NCBI GenBank assembly: GCA_963843285.1
Contig: CAWJJO010000015.1
Span: forward strand, 1 to 64,000
Length of the DNA stretch: 64,000 nucleotides
Origin: CAZDDB01 sp963843285
GTDB lineage: Bacteria > Acidobacteriota > HRBIN11 > JAKEFK01
Direction of reading: 5' to 3'
Shown one piece after another: positions 49,739 to 58,707 of the stretch (positions are counted from its first letter, which is position 1; each line of letters starts with the position of its first letter). A model generated the notes under the pieces. It searched no databases, had not been told where the DNA came from, and was given only the letters and a program-made list of their open reading frames with translations. The position numbers and the translations under genes were made by a program.

Positions 49739-50569
49739 TTATCGCGACGAGCTAGAGTTATCCACCAATTCTTTTGCGCGCTCTGTCGCTTTCACGACGG
49801 CTTTGATCAAAGTTACCCGCAGCTTCCCTTCTTCCAACTCCAACAATCCGTCGATGGTGCATCCTGCCGGAGTAGTTACCATATCTTTTAATAAGGCAGG
49901 ATGGGCTTTCGATTCGAGCACCATCTTTGCAGCGCCATACATGGTTTGAGCAGCAAGCAACGTCGATATGTCTCGTGGAATTCCGATTTTCACACCTGCC
50001 TCTGCCAGCGATTCAACGACAACATACATGTAAGCCGGACCACTTCCCGATAGTCCGGTCACTCCATCCATGAGTGCTTCCTCCAGGAATACAGTCTTTC
50101 CTACACATTGAAAGATTGCTTCGGCTGTCTTCAGATGCTCCGGCGTTGCATACAGTCCTCCGCAAAGAACTGTCATTCCGGCGTTCAACACACAAGGTGT
50201 ATTCGGCATAGCCCTCACAATCGGGACATTGTTCTGTAAACGTTCCTGAATGAATGACGTTGTTACTGAAGCAGCAACGGTAATGATGAGCTGCTGCGGC
50301 TGGATTACACCGGCAATCTCCCGGACTACTTGATCCATGTTTTGCGGTTTTACCGCTAGAAGGATCACATCACGACCCTGGACAAGCTCCACATTGTTTT
50401 GCGTAACAGTGATTCCTAGACGCTGCGCAACTCGATCGTTGGAGCCTTCGTGTTTGACGCTTCCTGCAATGTCGCTGCGCAACAAGGCGCCCTGTGACAG
50501 AAGACCGGTCACAAGCGCTTCACCGATTTTGCCAACTCCGATGACAGCTAGTTTTTTGCCTTGTAACAT
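49739..50569 (-). CDS. proC: Pyrroline-5-carboxylate reductase
   Basis: 276 residues. GVGKIGEALVTGLLSQG is the NAD(P)-binding fold, PNTPCVLNAGMTVLCGG and DGVTGLSGSGPAYMYVVVESLAEAGVKIG the ProC signature, and VTTPAGCTIDGLLELE the C-terminal motif. Makes proline from P5C. Convergent with tsaA, with 12 bp between. Confidence 0.95.
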   Translation of the reverse strand: MLQGKKLAVIGVGKIGEALVTGLLSQGALLRSDIAGSVKHEGSNDRVAQRLGITVTQNNVELVQGRDVILLAVKPQNMDQVVREIAGVIQPQQLIITVAASVTTSFIQERLQNNVPIVRAMPNTPCVLNAGMTVLCGGLYATPEHLKTAEAIFQCVGKTVFLEEALMDGVTGLSGSGPAYMYVVVESLAEAGVKIGIPRDISTLLAAQTMYGAAKMVLESKAHPALLKDMVTTPAGCTIDGLLELEEGKLRVTLIKAVVKATERAKELVDNSSSSR

Positions 50570-50601
50570 AATTTCCTCACTTTTCTTGATCTGCGGGCCA
50601 G

Positions 50602-50792
50602 AAGCTGTGAAAAAATCGAAGCAAGACGCATGTTTGCGGTTTGTAACGCTGGCCTCCGGCCGGCTCCTCGTCGAGCTCTGCCGGCGAGACGCCGGCGCTA
50701 CAAACCGTAAATCAGCCTCGTGCCGATTTTTTCACAGCTTGAGAGGCCTGCGACCCCTAATGCAGGCGGGACGCCTGCGCTCGAAGACGCCT
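50602..50792. repeat. Nested inverted repeat (139 bp) plus a GCAGGC unit
   Basis: Outer arms AAGCTGTGAAAAAATCG (50602-50618) and its exact complement at 50724-50740 enclose GGTTTGTAACGCTGGCC...GCCGGCGCTACAAACC, giving a stem within a stem. A GCAGGC unit follows at 50743-50792. A sister of the inner part lies at 63553-63637. Confidence 0.85.
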
Positions 50793-50804
50793 GTGCTCCA
50801 ATAA

Positions 50805-53477
50805 CTAATAGCTTAGAAGGTACAGATCCGCTTGACCGCCGGGTTTGGCGAACACAACAGTGGACAGGTCACGTGAGAAGTCGTACGCATTTCCGTTGAA
50901 AGACAGCGGGAAGGTGAATGGAAGCCGGACTGCCACCTTCGGTTCCCCGGTTAGTTTCCCGTCGCTCCACGGCGCGCTGTAGATCAGGATGTCCCCTTTG
51001 CCTGCAACTGCGTAAAGTATGGATTTGCCGTCAATTGAAAACCGGGAAACGAAAGTTTCTACACCCGGCAGCACGGGGATCAGCTTCTTTTGCGTAAAAT
51101 CGACCAAATAGATTCCGGTATTGTCTCCCGAAAGGTTGATACCCAGCAAATACTTCCCGTCGGTGGAAACATCTGATCCCATGCAGATGCCGTCCATGAT
51201 CTTTTTCGCCTGCAGACTGTCGATGTCTGCTTCCCACAGATCTGCTCCGGCGCCATGAACGGCGGCAATGTAAATCGACCGATTATCCCGGGACCAGAAT
51301 GCATTGATCACCTGAGGAATCTTCGGCTGCACGGAACGCAACCCGCGACCGTCTGCTCCGGAAATGTAGACCTCGGAAACGCCCTGGTTGGTCCGGCTCA
51401 TAAATGCAATTCTGGAACTGTCCGTGGACCAGTCTCCTGTTGAGGGCTGTCCGCCGGCGATCTTGACCGGATCGCTACCGTCAATATAGGAAACCCATAA
51501 TTCCTGTTCCGTGGAAGTAAGCTTTACAAACATCATTCGTTTTTTATCCGGAGAGATAATCGGTTGCGAAGCCGGTTCGGGAAAGACGTCCCGCGTTGTT
51601 CCTGATTTCACATCGTAGGCTGCGAGCGAACCTCCGAGACGCCCGTTCACGTAATAGATTCCTCTTCCCGTTGGATCCGGCATCGGTTGTTGATCCGGGC
51701 CTGTGCCGGATGTAATTTGAGTGATCGCGTTGGACTCAAGATCAAATTTCCACAGATTGGTAATGCCATTGACAGTGCGGGAAAAGACAATCGATTTGTC
51801 CGGGTGCAGCCAGGCAGGCCTGCCTGGCGCGTCAGGAATTTCGCCGATCTTCGTAAGTGTGTTGTCGCTCAGGTGAAGTTCTAAGATCGTGGCTGTAGTG
51901 GAAGACCGAGGATCTCCCGCTGTGAGTAGCGCTTTGTTTCCATCCGGGTACCACAGAAGCCGTCCCGGAAAGAGTTGGAGTTTCTCCAGACTAACGACCT
52001 CCTGTTCCTGTAGTCCGGTGGTATCGGATCGGAAGATAGAACGGGAACCGGCTTTCATGTAGTAAATGTATTTCCCATCCGGTGACGCAGCGGCGCGAAG
52101 TCCCGAGACCAATCTTCGGGGCTTTCCGCCCAATGTGGGAACGGCCCATTCTTCATCGCGTCCCATGTTGCGGCGGTAATAGATTTCGGTGCCGTCCTTC
52201 GAAAAATCATCTACTGCCTTTGCTCCTTCATCGTTCGTCAGTTGCAGCGGCTCACCGCCGGATGTCAGCATCACGAACACCTGCGGTACGTTTTCCACAA
52301 ATGAATTGAATGCAACGGAATGACCATCCGGTGAAAGCACCGCGTTGGTCATCGATTTATTCCAGTGACTGATCTGGACAACTTTGGTAGGCAACTTCTC
52401 TTCCTGCGGCCGGAGATAGCGATAGGTCAGCACAGCACCACCAAGGATCACAACGGCAGCAGTCAGAATCCAGACCAAACGCGAAGACTTCTTTGCTACA
52501 GGTGCGGTGATTGACGCCGGGGAGGAAACGCTTTCCGTGACAGCCGCCGGTCTTACCGTGCTTACCATTGCGGATTTGCCGGAGCTGATATCACGGCGCA
52601 ATCGTTTCAGGTCGGTGCGCATTTCTGCGGCCGTCTGATAACGCATGTCGCGATCTTTTTCCATCGACTTGTGAATGATCTCTTCCAGTTGAGCCGGCAG
52701 CTCCGGATTGTAACGCAACGCTGAAACCGGCATCTTGTGCAAGATGGCGTCGAAGATGACAGCGGAAGTGCTGCCGGAGAACGCTTGCTTGCCGGTCATC
52801 ATTTCGTAGAGCACTGCCCCGAAAGAAAAAAGATCTGTGCGCGGATCGAGCTCTTCGCCTTTTGCCTGTTCGGGTGACATATAAGCTACTGTCCCGACTG
52901 CCATGCCGGGACTGGTCAATGATGGATCCGGGTTTGCAGCGGTTTGCAGCGCAGATGCCCCTGCGACTTCGCCTGTGCGATGCAGCTCCGGCATCAGCTT
53001 GGCCAGTCCGAAATCCATGATCTTTGCCTGACCGCGTGCAGTCACGAAAATATTAGCCGGTTTGATGTCGCGGTGAATGATCCCTTTTGAATGCGCCGCA
53101 TCCAGCGCGTCTGCAATTTGAATCGCAAGTTCCAGCACCTGTTCGCCTTCCAGCGGCTTTCCTTCAATTCGATGCTTGAGGGTCTGTCCTTCCAGCAGCT
53201 CCATAACGAGAAAATGAACGGACGCTTCTTCTCCTTCGGGAACTCCCGCATCCACATCGTAGATGGTGCAGATGTTTGGATGATTGAGCGCAGACGCTGC
53301 GCGTGCTTCTCGCTGAAACCGTTCTAATGCCAGACGATCCTTCGATAGATCTTCGGGTAGGAATTTCAGCGCAGTGCCGCGGCCGAGACGAGTGTCTTCC
53401 GCCTTGTACACCACGCCCATTCCACCCCCGCCCAGCTTGTCCGTAATTCGATAATGCGAAATAGTCTTGCCGATCAT
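50805..53477 (-). CDS. Ser/Thr protein kinase with TolB-like beta-propeller sensor
   Basis: 890 residues. The kinase domain (~8-285) has GGGGMGVVYKAED, ALKFLPEDL (Lys), HRDIKPANIFV, IMDFGLAKL and AYMSPEQAKGEELDPRTDLFSFG: all catalytic residues are intact. One TM helix (~340; WILTAAVVILGGAVLTY) exports a C-terminal WD40/TolB-type propeller of ~500 residues. Family knowledge: such receptors are numerous in Acidobacteriota. Targets unknown. A TTGCGG/TATAGC-like promoter may lie just upstream of ATG 53477. Confidence 0.93.
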   Translation of the reverse strand: MIGKTISHYRITDKLGGGGMGVVYKAEDTRLGRGTALKFLPEDLSKDRLALERFQREARAASALNHPNICTIYDVDAGVPEGEEASVHFLVMELLEGQTLKHRIEGKPLEGEQVLELAIQIADALDAAHSKGIIHRDIKPANIFVTARGQAKIMDFGLAKLMPELHRTGEVAGASALQTAANPDPSLTSPGMAVGTVAYMSPEQAKGEELDPRTDLFSFGAVLYEMMTGKQAFSGSTSAVIFDAILHKMPVSALRYNPELPAQLEEIIHKSMEKDRDMRYQTAAEMRTDLKRLRRDISSGKSAMVSTVRPAAVTESVSSPASITAPVAKKSSRLVWILTAAVVILGGAVLTYRYLRPQEEKLPTKVVQISHWNKSMTNAVLSPDGHSVAFNSFVENVPQVFVMLTSGGEPLQLTNDEGAKAVDDFSKDGTEIYYRRNMGRDEEWAVPTLGGKPRRLVSGLRAAASPDGKYIYYMKAGSRSIFRSDTTGLQEQEVVSLEKLQLFPGRLLWYPDGNKALLTAGDPRSSTTATILELHLSDNTLTKIGEIPDAPGRPAWLHPDKSIVFSRTVNGITNLWKFDLESNAITQITSGTGPDQQPMPDPTGRGIYYVNGRLGGSLAAYDVKSGTTRDVFPEPASQPIISPDKKRMMFVKLTSTEQELWVSYIDGSDPVKIAGGQPSTGDWSTDSSRIAFMSRTNQGVSEVYISGADGRGLRSVQPKIPQVINAFWSRDNRSIYIAAVHGAGADLWEADIDSLQAKKIMDGICMGSDVSTDGKYLLGINLSGDNTGIYLVDFTQKKLIPVLPGVETFVSRFSIDGKSILYAVAGKGDILIYSAPWSDGKLTGEPKVAVRLPFTFPLSFNGNAYDFSRDLSTVVFAKPGGQADLYLLSY

Positions 53478-53514
53478 GCGCTATATTCTAACCGCAATTC
53501 ACATTTTTATAACC

Positions 53515-53700
53515 CGGAGACGCGGGGCCTCCGTGCCCCGCAGACAGTGGCGAGAATTTTGGAGACGCGGGGCCTCCGTGCCCGCAGAAAGTGTAGGGGC
53601 GCTTATGGCGGGCAGGGACGCCCGCCATCTCCAAGTAAATTACTGGGACGCCGGCCATCTCCAAACAAACTACAGGCTCGCCCGCCGCCCCAAATCCGCA
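53515..53700. repeat. GC-rich repeat cluster (GGAGACGCGGGGCCTCCGTGCC, GGCGGGCAGGGACGCCCGCC)
   Basis: Two tandem copies of GGAGACGCGGGGCCTCCGTGC (53516, 53561) are followed by a GGCGGGCAGGGACGCCCGCC hairpin (53608) and GGGACGCCGGCCATCTCC. It runs into the 3' end of the deiminase remnant. Confidence 0.8.
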
Positions 53701-54218
53701 ACTGGCTTCCCGTATGTCATGGCGATGCAGTGAAGCGAACCGCCAAACGGGATCAGCGGATCAGCAACAATGGGGATGATGGCAACGTCCGGAAGCGCTC
53801 GCCGAAATCCACGCAAAGCTTCCGCTTCTTCGTTCGCAATCGTTCGTCGCAGATCATTTGGAAATTTTGGATTCCGATACACCGGTACAAGCATGGCAGT
53901 GTTGACACGAAGCGCATTTGTAAACGTTGCCCAGATTCTTCTGCCTGCGATCGAATAGGGCTGAGGCATTGGAATTCGAATTACGGTGTATCCGGAGTCG
54001 CGCAGTTTTCGCGAGTTGCTGTTTAAAATCGCAGAATTGATTGCGTCATCGGACGGATTGTAGTTTCCAATCACAATCGTGCTTGCGGAAACCACGCTCA
54101 TGAACATATCCACGTGACCGGTCGGCTCTCCCGATAATTCTTGCAGCAGGATCGTTCGACGGCATTCATAGGGCCCGTGGTTCAATTTGCGGATCGATTT
54201 CACCCGGAACGGCGACAA
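53670..54218 (-). pseudogene. C-terminal remnant of agmatine/peptidylarginine deiminase family gene
   Basis: 182 residues matching only the second half of the ~350-residue PAD_porph/AguA family: SGEPTGHVDMFMSVV (catalytic His/Asp) and GGSLHCIAMTYGKPV (catalytic Cys). The N-terminal half with the first substrate-binding Asp is absent. The 180 bp upstream hold no matching frame, and only a TTG would serve as start. The C-terminal ADLGRRASL runs into repeat sequence. Most likely a truncated, non-functional gene. Confidence 0.7.
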
Positions 54219-54401
54219 GACTTACATCAGGATGGGATTGTAATGAATAGAGTAGTAGAAAAGCGAAACAGCAAATCCAGAAAAACTTTGCAGAAGCGCG
54301 CATTTGATTTCTGCAACTGATCGGATTTTTACTCTATTTGATCTTTCGGAAAAGTGCAAATGTTACGGGTATGGCAGAATCAAAGAATCAGGAAGTCTGC
54401 A

Positions 54402-56270
54402 TCAACGGCGTAAAGAAACTATGATCTGATGTAGAAGATCGGGTTTGCTAGCATCCCGTTCCAGGATGGGGTATTTGTGACCATCATGATAGTCGACACG
54501 AAGGACGCTGTAAAAATCTCCGTTCTCTAGAAGAAATTCCAATGGATCACGCGAATTCTTCGAATCGCGGACGGCTTCTTTGATTTGCGTATCTGACCAG
54601 TGCCTTCCATTGACACCCAGAATCTTCATGCCTGGAGTGATGCCGGCCTTCGCAGCCGGCGTGCCGGGCACTACATCCACAACAGCTCCTGTTTCGTCCA
54701 GATAGAGTCCTACTGAAAAGCGTAAATCGATTCTCTTCGCGGCCTTTTGTATGGAAGTGTGGTACGGCGTTGCAGCGTCCACGTACTTGAGATGCCATCC
54801 ACCCTGCTCCACTCCCCCAAGAGGTGCGCGAAAAGTCACCTCATCGATCCGGGAAGAAAAGAATTGTTTCCAATCGTAAGGAAGAATCTGATTCAGCGTG
54901 TTTTCAAGATCTTCACGGGTGAATGATTTGACCTCAGCCGGACCGTTTTTCCCACCAAAAAAATTACTGCAGAAATCATCGAGCGATGCCTTCCCGCCGC
55001 TCTTTTGCCGGAGTATGGTGTCTACTTCCATCCAGATCAGGACACCTTCCTCGTAATAGTCGAGTGCCCGCCGCCACGTTTCCCATTCGGATGAGGCGTC
55101 CACGAGTGCTTGGACGCCTACAGTCGTATCGGCCAACGGTTTCCAGGAGCGTCCCGGCCGCTGATCCAAACCGGCGCCCATCCATGCTGTTGCATCGAGA
55201 AACTCTTGCTCACTGAGAAGTCCGCTGCGCACAGCCAGAACATAGCCAAGGTAGTTCGTCAATCCCTCGTAGACCCAGAGCAAGTCGCTGTGGATCGCTT
55301 CCTGGTAATTGCTCGTATTGAGTCCTGCGGGGCGGCGGTACTTTCCGTTCCAGGAATGGACCATTTCGTGAGGCAATGTATCCGCCCAGTATCGATAAGG
55401 ATCGGTATCAATGAACATGCGCTCCGGCGGCCGATTGTCGCTGCTCTCATGATGCTCTACGGCGCCGCCTTTGATCGGATCGCTCAACGTCACCAGGAAG
55501 TGATACTGTGTGAAATGTCTTGCGCCGAATAACGCAAGCTCTTCCGGCAAGAGATTGCGAAATCCCGTAATGGTCTCAGGCTTCATCTGCAGCGCCGCTT
55601 CGCTATCGGCAGCCAGGTGCATGATATAGGGAATGTCGGATCCTGGATTTAGATCGATGGTCCGGAAGTGAATGCCGGCAACGACCGGTGAATCGATTAA
55701 TGTGTACAGGGACACGGGTGCAAATTCGACGCCTGTTTCCGTTTGCCTTACCGCTTTCAAGGCGGTTCCGTATTTCCATCCTTCGGGAAAACGCAGCACC
55801 GGGATATACATCAGATCCTCAATCTTCGGTCCTTCGGGATAAAGCAGCAGCGATGTCCAACTGATCATTGCCGAGTACTGACTGGCAGCCGAAGGATGAT
55901 GACTTCCCTGGCGATCAGTCGGTACCACAAAATCCAGCGCTACTTCCAGCTCCGACGCGCCCTTCGGGACCGTACAATGAAACGCAAACATGTCCAATGG
56001 ATCGCGATTCCAGGGAATCGCCTTTCCGTCCGCTTTCATTCTGAGACCCGTAAGATCGGAGATTTGCCCGGTGGGCGCATGAGTTCCAGGAAACCACTTC
56101 GGATAAAACAGGGTGACTGGACCTTCTTTGGCTGGAAAGATCATGGTTGAATGAAAAATCCTTCCAGGTGCGGCGGAGGCGTCGACTTCCAGCCGCACCG
56201 CCTGGGCGAACAGATTCTCGCACAACAATAGAAACAGACAGGTTATGAAAACAAAATAAATGCGTTTCAA
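54402..56270 (-). CDS. M61 family metallopeptidase with PDZ domain
   Basis: 622 residues: signal peptide (MKRIYFVFITCLFLLLCENLFA), N-terminal M61 beta domain, catalytic LPHEMVHSWNGKYRRP (HExxH) with EGLTNYLGYVLAVRSG supplying the third ligand, then a C-terminal PDZ (~500-590; VDVVPGTPAAKAGITPGMKILGVNG). Related to glycyl aminopeptidases; probably degrades peptides outside the cytoplasm. It stands alone. Bases 54219-54401 downstream show nothing recognisable. Confidence 0.92.
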   Translation of the reverse strand: MKRIYFVFITCLFLLLCENLFAQAVRLEVDASAAPGRIFHSTMIFPAKEGPVTLFYPKWFPGTHAPTGQISDLTGLRMKADGKAIPWNRDPLDMFAFHCTVPKGASELEVALDFVVPTDRQGSHHPSAASQYSAMISWTSLLLYPEGPKIEDLMYIPVLRFPEGWKYGTALKAVRQTETGVEFAPVSLYTLIDSPVVAGIHFRTIDLNPGSDIPYIMHLAADSEAALQMKPETITGFRNLLPEELALFGARHFTQYHFLVTLSDPIKGGAVEHHESSDNRPPERMFIDTDPYRYWADTLPHEMVHSWNGKYRRPAGLNTSNYQEAIHSDLLWVYEGLTNYLGYVLAVRSGLLSEQEFLDATAWMGAGLDQRPGRSWKPLADTTVGVQALVDASSEWETWRRALDYYEEGVLIWMEVDTILRQKSGGKASLDDFCSNFFGGKNGPAEVKSFTREDLENTLNQILPYDWKQFFSSRIDEVTFRAPLGGVEQGGWHLKYVDAATPYHTSIQKAAKRIDLRFSVGLYLDETGAVVDVVPGTPAAKAGITPGMKILGVNGRHWSDTQIKEAVRDSKNSRDPLEFLLENGDFYSVLRVDYHDGHKYPILERDASKPDLLHQIIVSLRR

Positions 56271-56353
56271 AGTCCACCTCGCAATCGTTGCTATGTGAAT
56301 TGAATTCTAGCAGAACTCTGGGATTGCAAACGAATCCGCTAACCGCTGCGTAA

Positions 56354-56483
56354 TGTCCTAATCGTTTGTTGTCGGGGATTTCCCCTCCTTATGAAGAAGG
56401 GGAGTGAGGAGAGGTTGGAAGACAACCCCCACTCTCATCTCCCCTTAATAAGGGGGAGAAACGACCAACACAAACTTAGGACA
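56354..56483. repeat. CTCCCC/GGGGAG inverted repeat flanked by 8-bp direct repeats
   Basis: Outer arms TGTCCTAA (56354) and TTAGGACA (56476) enclose CCCCTCCTTATGAAGAAGGGG, GGTTGGAAGACAACC and CTCCCCTTAATAAGGGGGAG. AACCGCTG occurs just outside both ends (56341-56348, 56489-56496), like a target-site duplication. Confidence 0.8.
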
Positions 56484-56507
56484 GTACCAACCGCTGGTGG
56501 CGTGGCA

Positions 56508-56690
56508 CTACTTTCCGAGATTTTTGAGTGGTTCGATTTCGTTTTGTGAAACGGGATCGACTCCTTCCTGAACACCGGTCAACAGAAGCCGGGCACGATT
56601 CGCGGAGGGATGATTCCCTTCAGTGTCCAACTCCACTGCTTGTTTCAAACGCTGCAGAGCTTCTTGAAGGCGTTCTGTTTTCACGAGTGC
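56508..56690 (-). pseudogene. TPR-containing gene fragment
   Basis: On the minus strand ALVKTERLQEALQRLKQAVELD, then HPSANRARLLLTGVQEGVDP, looks like the last TPR helices of a longer protein. Upstream of ~56690 the frame reads antisense to the ATP-grasp fragment, so the body of the gene is gone. Confidence 0.45.
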
Positions 56691-57323
56691 GGCATGGTCA
56701 TTCCGCAAACTCTCGTCACATCCTCTCCCCATGAGGTCCGCCAGTTTCTGCGCGAACATGAGCGGGTTATATTCAAAGCTCTGTTTGGTACCGATCAGGT
56801 TTGGCGTCCGACTCAAGAGCTGACTGAGGAGCTGGTGACGAAGCTGGATCATGTTGCCCTCTGTCCTGTTGTGTTCCAGGAGTACATTCCAGCCGGCGAG
56901 GATTATCGTGTTGTGCTCATTGATGAATTCGTTCAGGCGGTAGCGTTTGACACAATGAATTCTCAGTATCCACTCGATGTGAGCATGGATCCTGCAACCC
57001 GATGCCGGGCAGACGTCATTCCCGCTTCTCTAGTATCCGCGCTTCGAGAGTTCATGAGCCGATGCGGGCTGCGTTATGGCGCGTTTGATCTGAGGCGAAA
57101 GCCTGATGGGGAATTTGTTTTTCTGGAGATCAATCCTGCCGGTCAATTCCTCTACCTCGATCTCCGCGCAAAGACCAACGTGTCTAAAGCAATGGCGAAT
57201 GTGCTCTCCTGCAAGAATCCACGGATCGAAATTCCCGAAGAGCCTTCAGAGACAGCTAGCATCAACTATGATCTGGATCGACCGTTTCTTCTCTGTACTC
57301 CTAAATGGGAAAGCAATAGCTGA
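56690..57323 (+). pseudogene. C-terminal remnant of MvdD-like ATP-grasp peptide ligase
   Basis: From about 56690 the + frame reads MVIPQTLVTSSPHEVRQFL, VVFQEYIPAGEDYRVVLID, LRYGAFDLRRKPDGEFVFLEINPAGQFLYLD: the ATP-binding half of RimK/MvdD-type ATP-grasp ligases that make graspetides. The N-terminal ~110 residues are missing, replaced by the TPR fragment on the other strand. No precursor peptide gene is seen. Probably inactive. Confidence 0.65.
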
Positions 57324-57403
57324 GTTGGCCATCAACCTAAACCTTTGGGACAATACCAGTGAATTCGCTCCTACGAGCTTTGGCCGCAGTACAATACCTG
57401 CAG

Positions 57404-57934
57404 ATGATTTACACGATCGGGCATTCGATCCGCACTGAAAAAGATTTTCTGGCATTGTTGCAACAGCATTCGATCGATCTGCTAATCGATATCAGAACGA
57501 TTCCACATTCTCGAAGAAATCCACAGTTCAACTCGGAAAATCTGGAAAAGTCACTTCGCAACGCCGGCATCGGCTACTTGCACTTACTGGAATTAGGAGG
57601 TCTGCGAAAACCATCTCCTCTCAGTAAGAATACCGGCTGGGAGAATCCGGGATTTCGGGGTTATGCAGATCATATGTCCTCCGAAGAATTTGAGCGGGGC
57701 ATCGAACGTGTAATCGATCTCGGCTCCAAACAGAACATTGTATTGATGTGCGCGGAAGCCTTCTACGGCAAATGCCATCGTATGGTTTTGTCGGATGCTC
57801 TGGTAATACGGAACGTAATAGTGCTGCATATCCTGGATGAAAAGCAGATCCACTCTCACGCCCTGACTTCGTTTGCTCACGTGGAAGGGAAGAAGCTCAC
57901 GTATCCCCCGGAACAGGCGTCACTGGATTTATGA
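57404..57934 (+). CDS. DUF488 family protein
   Basis: 176 residues from ATG 57404 (MIYTIGHSIRTEKDF). YTIGHS, LIDIRTIPHSRRNPQFN, LGGLRKP, and LMCAEAFYGKCHRMVLSDAL with conserved Cys and His define DUF488. Biochemical role unknown. Its stop overlaps the methyltransferase start by 4 bp, so the two are coupled. Confidence 0.9.
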   Translation: MIYTIGHSIRTEKDFLALLQQHSIDLLIDIRTIPHSRRNPQFNSENLEKSLRNAGIGYLHLLELGGLRKPSPLSKNTGWENPGFRGYADHMSSEEFERGIERVIDLGSKQNIVLMCAEAFYGKCHRMVLSDALVIRNVIVLHILDEKQIHSHALTSFAHVEGKKLTYPPEQASLDL

Positions 57935-58683
57935 GCAGATTTAACTTCTATGAAGATGACAAGTACGCGCAAGCGTATTCGAAACTGGAATTCCCGGGAA
58001 CGTACTATCTTGCCTATCGGGACTTGCCTGATATCATTACCAATCACGTAGAAGGATCCAGAGCTATCGATTTTGGTTGTGGAGCGGGCCGCTCGACCCG
58101 ATTTTTACAGAAGCTGGGGTTCGATGTGACCGGCGTCGACATATCTGAAGAAATGATTCAGAAGGCGAAAGCGAAAGATCCCAGGGGAGATTACCGGCTC
58201 ATAGCAGACGGGGATTTCGTTCAATTTGAATCAGAGTCGTATGATCTGGTGCTGTCCGCATTTACGTTCGATAATGTGCCGTACATGAACACGAAGGTAC
58301 AACTTTTCACCGGCCTAAGCCGGCTTCTGAATCCGAAAGGACGAATGGTCAATCTCGTTTCCTCTCCCGAAATCTACATCCATGAATGGGAGTCGTTTTC
58401 CACCAGGGATTTTCCGGAAAACTGGAATGCCAAGAGCGGTGATGAAGTGAGGATTGTGAATCGCGCAATTGAAGATTCAAGGCCGGTCGTAGATATTCTC
58501 ATGTCCGATGATGCGTACAGAGATGTGTATAGAAGATGCGGCATCGAAGTTGTTGAATCCTACAAGCCACTCGCGAAGCAAGAGGAGCCTTTTCAATGGG
58601 TGAATGAAACCAGGATCGCGCCCTGGGTCATTTATGTCCTTAAATCCAGTCCGCCTGGCAGGCGGGACGCCTGCGACCCATAA
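57931..58683 (+). CDS. Class I SAM-dependent methyltransferase
   Basis: 250 residues. Motif I AIDFGCGAGRSTRFLQKLG, then VTGVDISEEMIQKAK and LVLSAFTFDNVPY fit the methyltransf_11/25 type; substrate unknown. The last residues SSPPGRRDACDP are translated from a GCAGGC repeat that supplies the TAA stop, so the native C-terminus has been replaced or extended. Confidence 0.88.
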   Translation: MSRFNFYEDDKYAQAYSKLEFPGTYYLAYRDLPDIITNHVEGSRAIDFGCGAGRSTRFLQKLGFDVTGVDISEEMIQKAKAKDPRGDYRLIADGDFVQFESESYDLVLSAFTFDNVPYMNTKVQLFTGLSRLLNPKGRMVNLVSSPEIYIHEWESFSTRDFPENWNAKSGDEVRIVNRAIEDSRPVVDILMSDDAYRDVYRRCGIEVVESYKPLAKQEEPFQWVNETRIAPWVIYVLKSSPPGRRDACDP

Positions 58684-58706
58684 TGCAAGCGGGACGCCTG
58701 CGCTCC
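58646..58706. repeat. GCAGGC repeat overlapping the methyltransferase 3' end
   Basis: CCTGGCAGGCGGGACGCCTGC, then CCATAATGCAAGCGGGACGCC and GCTCCATTAAT. It encodes the last ten residues of the + gene and ends next to the stop of the convergent lyase gene. Confidence 0.85.
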
Positions 58707-58707
58707 A

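Noticed and set aside
56853..57000. Intact start for the ATP-grasp gene
   Set aside because: The frame upstream of ~56690 (56610 on) gives sequence unlike the family and lies over the antisense TPR fragment, so no native start exists.
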